Assembly: GCF_025717065.2 (NCBI RefSeq)
Contig: NZ_JAOVZO020000018.1
Span: forward strand, 124,001 to 188,000
Source of the DNA: Tahibacter soli
GTDB taxonomy: Bacteria > Pseudomonadota > Gammaproteobacteria > Xanthomonadales > Rhodanobacteraceae
Length of the DNA stretch: 64,000 bases
Direction: 5' to 3'
Shown: positions 62,532 to 64,000 of the stretch, piece after piece
Layout: every line of letters begins with the position of its first letter
Position numbering within the stretch: position 1 is the stretch's first letter
Made by a program: the position numbers and the translations under genes
The notes under the pieces: generated by a model
What the model was told of the DNA's origin: nothing
What the model saw: only the letters and a program-made list of their open reading frames with translations
Databases searched by the model: none

Positions 62532-62563
62532 GCGAACGGCGCGGCGCCAACCACGCCGTTCGC
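62532..62563 (+). promoter_or_regulatory. Hairpin in the symE leader
   Basis: Perfect 10-bp arms GCGAACGGCG / CGCCGTTCGC, about 30 bases before the symE start. SymE synthesis is classically controlled by an antisense RNA over the leader; a structured leader fits, but no antisense promoter is identified. Confidence 0.5.
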
Positions 62564-62593
62564 TGACCACAAACCACTTACACAGAGGTGGAT

Positions 62594-62812
62594 ATGGCTA
62601 AGCGCAAGATTACCTCACGCGTCACGATCCGGAAGCACATTCATGTCGGTACGGTTCACTATCCGCCTCTCGATTCGAACCACTACGGCCCCGTTCGAGA
62701 AGTTCCCTACATCCGCCTGCGCGGTCGCTGGCTCGTGGCCGCGGGGTTCGCACCGAACGACCTTCTCGATGTTCGCGCTGAGAACGGCCGGATCGTGATA
62801 ACACGCGTGTAG
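62594..62812 (+). CDS. symE: SymE-family toxin
   Basis: 72 aa from the ATG at 62594 (MAKRKITSRVTIRKH), preceded by AGAGG. The C-terminal half matches the SymE_toxin family: VPYIRLRGRWLVAAGFAPND and VRAENGRIVITRV, an AbrB-like fold. SymE is a type I toxin, RNase-like or nucleoid-condensing, controlled by antisense RNA SymR in E. coli. SymE genes are recurrent passengers of RHS loci. It runs opposite to its neighbours and has its own terminator. Confidence 0.88.
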   Translation: MAKRKITSRVTIRKHIHVGTVHYPPLDSNHYGPVREVPYIRLRGRWLVAAGFAPNDLLDVRAENGRIVITRV

Positions 62813-62821
62813 CACAGAACG

Positions 62822-62850
62822 GCGAAAGCCTCGCAGGGCGGGGCTTTCGT
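62822..62850 (+). terminator. Terminator hairpin after symE
   Basis: GCGAAAGCC pairs with GGGCTTTCGT around a GC-rich loop, 10 bases after the symE stop. Only a short T stretch is in the stem. Confidence 0.7.
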
Positions 62851-62905
62851 CGTCCATGTCGTTGAATTCTGGATGTCCAAAACTGGCTGGCCCGGCTTCT
62901 TCACA

Positions 62906-63307
62906 TCATCCTTGTGATCGATTTCCGGCTGCCTCATGCCAGGATTTAGAATCCCGCAGCCGCTTCAATACAAGGCAACCCAGCAGCTCGCCGGAACTCG
63001 CGTGCCTGAACCCTTGAACCAAGTAATGTTCACTTTTTACCACCAGCACATTGATCGAAGTGTCGGGCGGAAGGCGCTTCATAGCGTCAACGACCTCATG
63101 GGCGCCAGACACTTCTAACCCAGCCTCACGCGCACTTTTGATACGAATAGTAAATGTTGCCGCAAGAGAGCCAGCCCCTTCGCTTCCCGGATCACTTGAA
63201 AGAGCATTGAAAGGCTCACTCGAAAGCACTTTCAAGGCATATTCGGACCACGCCTTTCCGGGATCCACAGATCTAAGTGCGCTTTTCAAGTCGTCGACTA
63301 ATTTCAT
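62906..63307 (-). CDS. Immunity-like protein, paralogue of 52314-52670
   Basis: 133 aa. The ATG at 63307 overlaps the stop of the toxin remnant (ATGA) and follows GGAGG by 7 bases. Helical N-terminus (KLVDDLKSALRSVDPGKAWS) and a C-terminal domain ending SSGELLGCLVLKRL. Segments EVVDAMKRLPPDTSINVLVV and LLGCLVLKR correspond to ELIEALEGLPRDLRVSEF and LIGCIVITKR in the protein at 52314. The order toxin tip then immunity is the same in both places. Confidence 0.68.
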   Translation of the reverse strand: MKLVDDLKSALRSVDPGKAWSEYALKVLSSEPFNALSSDPGSEGAGSLAATFTIRIKSAREAGLEVSGAHEVVDAMKRLPPDTSINVLVVKSEHYLVQGFRHASSGELLGCLVLKRLRDSKSWHEAAGNRSQG

Positions 63308-63504
63308 TTCTGTTCCTCCGGAGTGATGACGTCGACCCCATCACGAATACCGCGCAGCAGGATCCCCTGCTCGAACCATTCATCAACAGAATACTCCCCC
63401 TCCAAGTGGCATTCTCGGAGCGTTTTGTTAGGCGCTCTAAGTTCAACCATATTGGCTTGGTCGAAAAAATGGTGTTTCCGTATCCTGACGAGGCGTTCAT
63501 TTTT
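63304..63504 (-). pseudogene. Toxin-tip remnant related to that at 52672
   Basis: 66 codons with no start in frame. The end, FEQGILLRGIRDGVDVITP, matches DELLLRGVREGCCVLAP of the ART-like remnant, but the second glutamate of the E-x-E pair is replaced, so it would be inactive as an ART. It lies directly before its immunity gene. A stop at 63505 follows ATGAAAAAA; with one A fewer an ATG would be in frame, giving about 67 residues. So this is either a truncated tip or a frameshifted small gene. Confidence 0.52.
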
Positions 63505-63513
63505 TCATACCTT

Positions 63514-63846
63514 TTAGAATTCGACAACCCGCCCAGCCTCTCTAATTATTTTTCCAACTTGACAGATCAACAAACCATTCCTAATGGAATAGAACTCGAA
63601 TTCATTATCCCCGTCATCATTCACGATCTCGCAAGCGACTTCACCGGCCGCGTCCACTACAACTTTAGACAGACAGTAGAAGAACTTCACGACATTCCTG
63701 GAAGTGTCTCTACCCACATAGTCAAACTCCAGATAGTTTGAACCAATATCAGCTTGGACTGAATACTCTTCAGCCAACCTCTTTATCTTCTCAACGTCGG
63801 TAGCTTCTAGATCATTAAAGGTTAGGTATGCCGAATATTCCTTCAT
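63514..63846 (-). CDS. Small acidic protein, probable immunity protein
   Basis: 110 aa, not recognised. YSAYLTFNDLEATDVEKIKRLAEE, then YLEFDYVGRDTSRNVVKFFY and VNDDGDNEFEFYSIRNG; acidic with no export signal. It starts 6 bases after the stop of the partial gene at the window's right end, which looks like another toxin tip, so it is probably that toxin's immunity protein. Low GC compared with the core genes. Confidence 0.65.
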   Translation of the reverse strand: MKEYSAYLTFNDLEATDVEKIKRLAEEYSVQADIGSNYLEFDYVGRDTSRNVVKFFYCLSKVVVDAAGEVACEIVNDDGDNEFEFYSIRNGLLICQVGKIIREAGRVVEF

Positions 63847-63852
63847 TGGGGA

Positions 63853-64000
63853 TTACTCCGAAGTGTGGATTTCGAAACGGACGCCAACTCGTTCGCCGTT
63901 CCGCCGAATGAAATCCTTCACTTCACTCGCAGGCGCACCGCCGCGGAATTCGAACAATGCCTTTCGCTGCGTTATATGGGCCGCTTCGAGGGTCGCTCGA
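63853..64000 (-). CDS. C-terminal end of a protein, probably a toxin tip (5' end outside window)
   Basis: The last 48 codons of a minus-strand frame that is open to the window edge: HITQRKALFEFRGGAPASEV and FIRRNGERVGVRFEIHTSE, then TAA. Family not recognised. The 6-base gap to the small acidic gene that follows is typical of toxin-immunity pairs. Confidence 0.5.
   Translation of the reverse strand, partial: RATLEAAHITQRKALFEFRGGAPASEVKDFIRRNGERVGVRFEIHTSE

Overview
The window is GC-rich bacterial DNA. It most likely comes from a gammaproteobacterium of the Xanthomonadales (Lysobacteraceae/Rhodanobacteraceae type). Three things suggest this: the block carboxylesterase - algZ - algR - hemC, secreted proteins ending in short LFxxGF(D/Q) tails (positions 11900 and about 25370), and dispersed CCCTCTCCCC inverted repeats. 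The genus is an inference; there is no rRNA gene to test it.

Region 1 (1-14.5 kb) is chromosomal housekeeping. It holds a SoeABC-type molybdenum oxidoreductase whose A and B genes are separated from the membrane anchor C by a ybjQ gene and a reversed membrane serine/threonine kinase. A DUF481 outer-membrane protein, hemC, the AlgZ/AlgR two-component pair, a serine esterase, a secreted esterase with a malectin domain and an S9 peptidase follow, ending in a strong terminator.

Region 2 (14.5-43.1 kb) is the most striking part. Three minus-strand genes joined by two 4-base ATGA overlaps form one unit of about 28.5 kb: a 167-aa exported protein, a 5,791-aa exported multidomain protein (HExxH motif, alpha/alpha toroid, CARDB, FlgD-like, beta-propeller, discoidin and Fn3 modules), and a 3,560-aa exported RHS protein with a transglutaminase-like N-terminus and a histidine-rich C-terminal tip. 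No immunity gene follows the tip.

Region 3 (43.6-50.8 kb) has a divergent exported protein with a candidate beta-pore-forming stretch, a nitronate monooxygenase, a MarR regulator with a nested zinc-ribbon gene, an M19 dipeptidase, a delta-60 repeat protein, a HigBA toxin-antitoxin pair, and an Arc-type regulator next to three copies of the palindrome AGCACTNGTGCT.

Region 4 (50.9-64 kb) is a polymorphic-toxin graveyard with several AT-richer genes, mostly on the minus strand. It contains orphan immunity-like genes, fragments of two related toxin tips each followed by a related immunity gene, a 5'-truncated and frameshifted second RHS gene with a nucleotidyltransferase tip, a SymE toxin, an IS66 element, a RAYT-like transposase, an IS5-family transposase and several copies of a roughly 110-bp repeat. 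The second RHS gene is a diverged copy of the C-terminal half of the region 2 RHS protein. This suggests region 4 is a source or archive of interchangeable toxin tips, reshuffled by insertion sequences.
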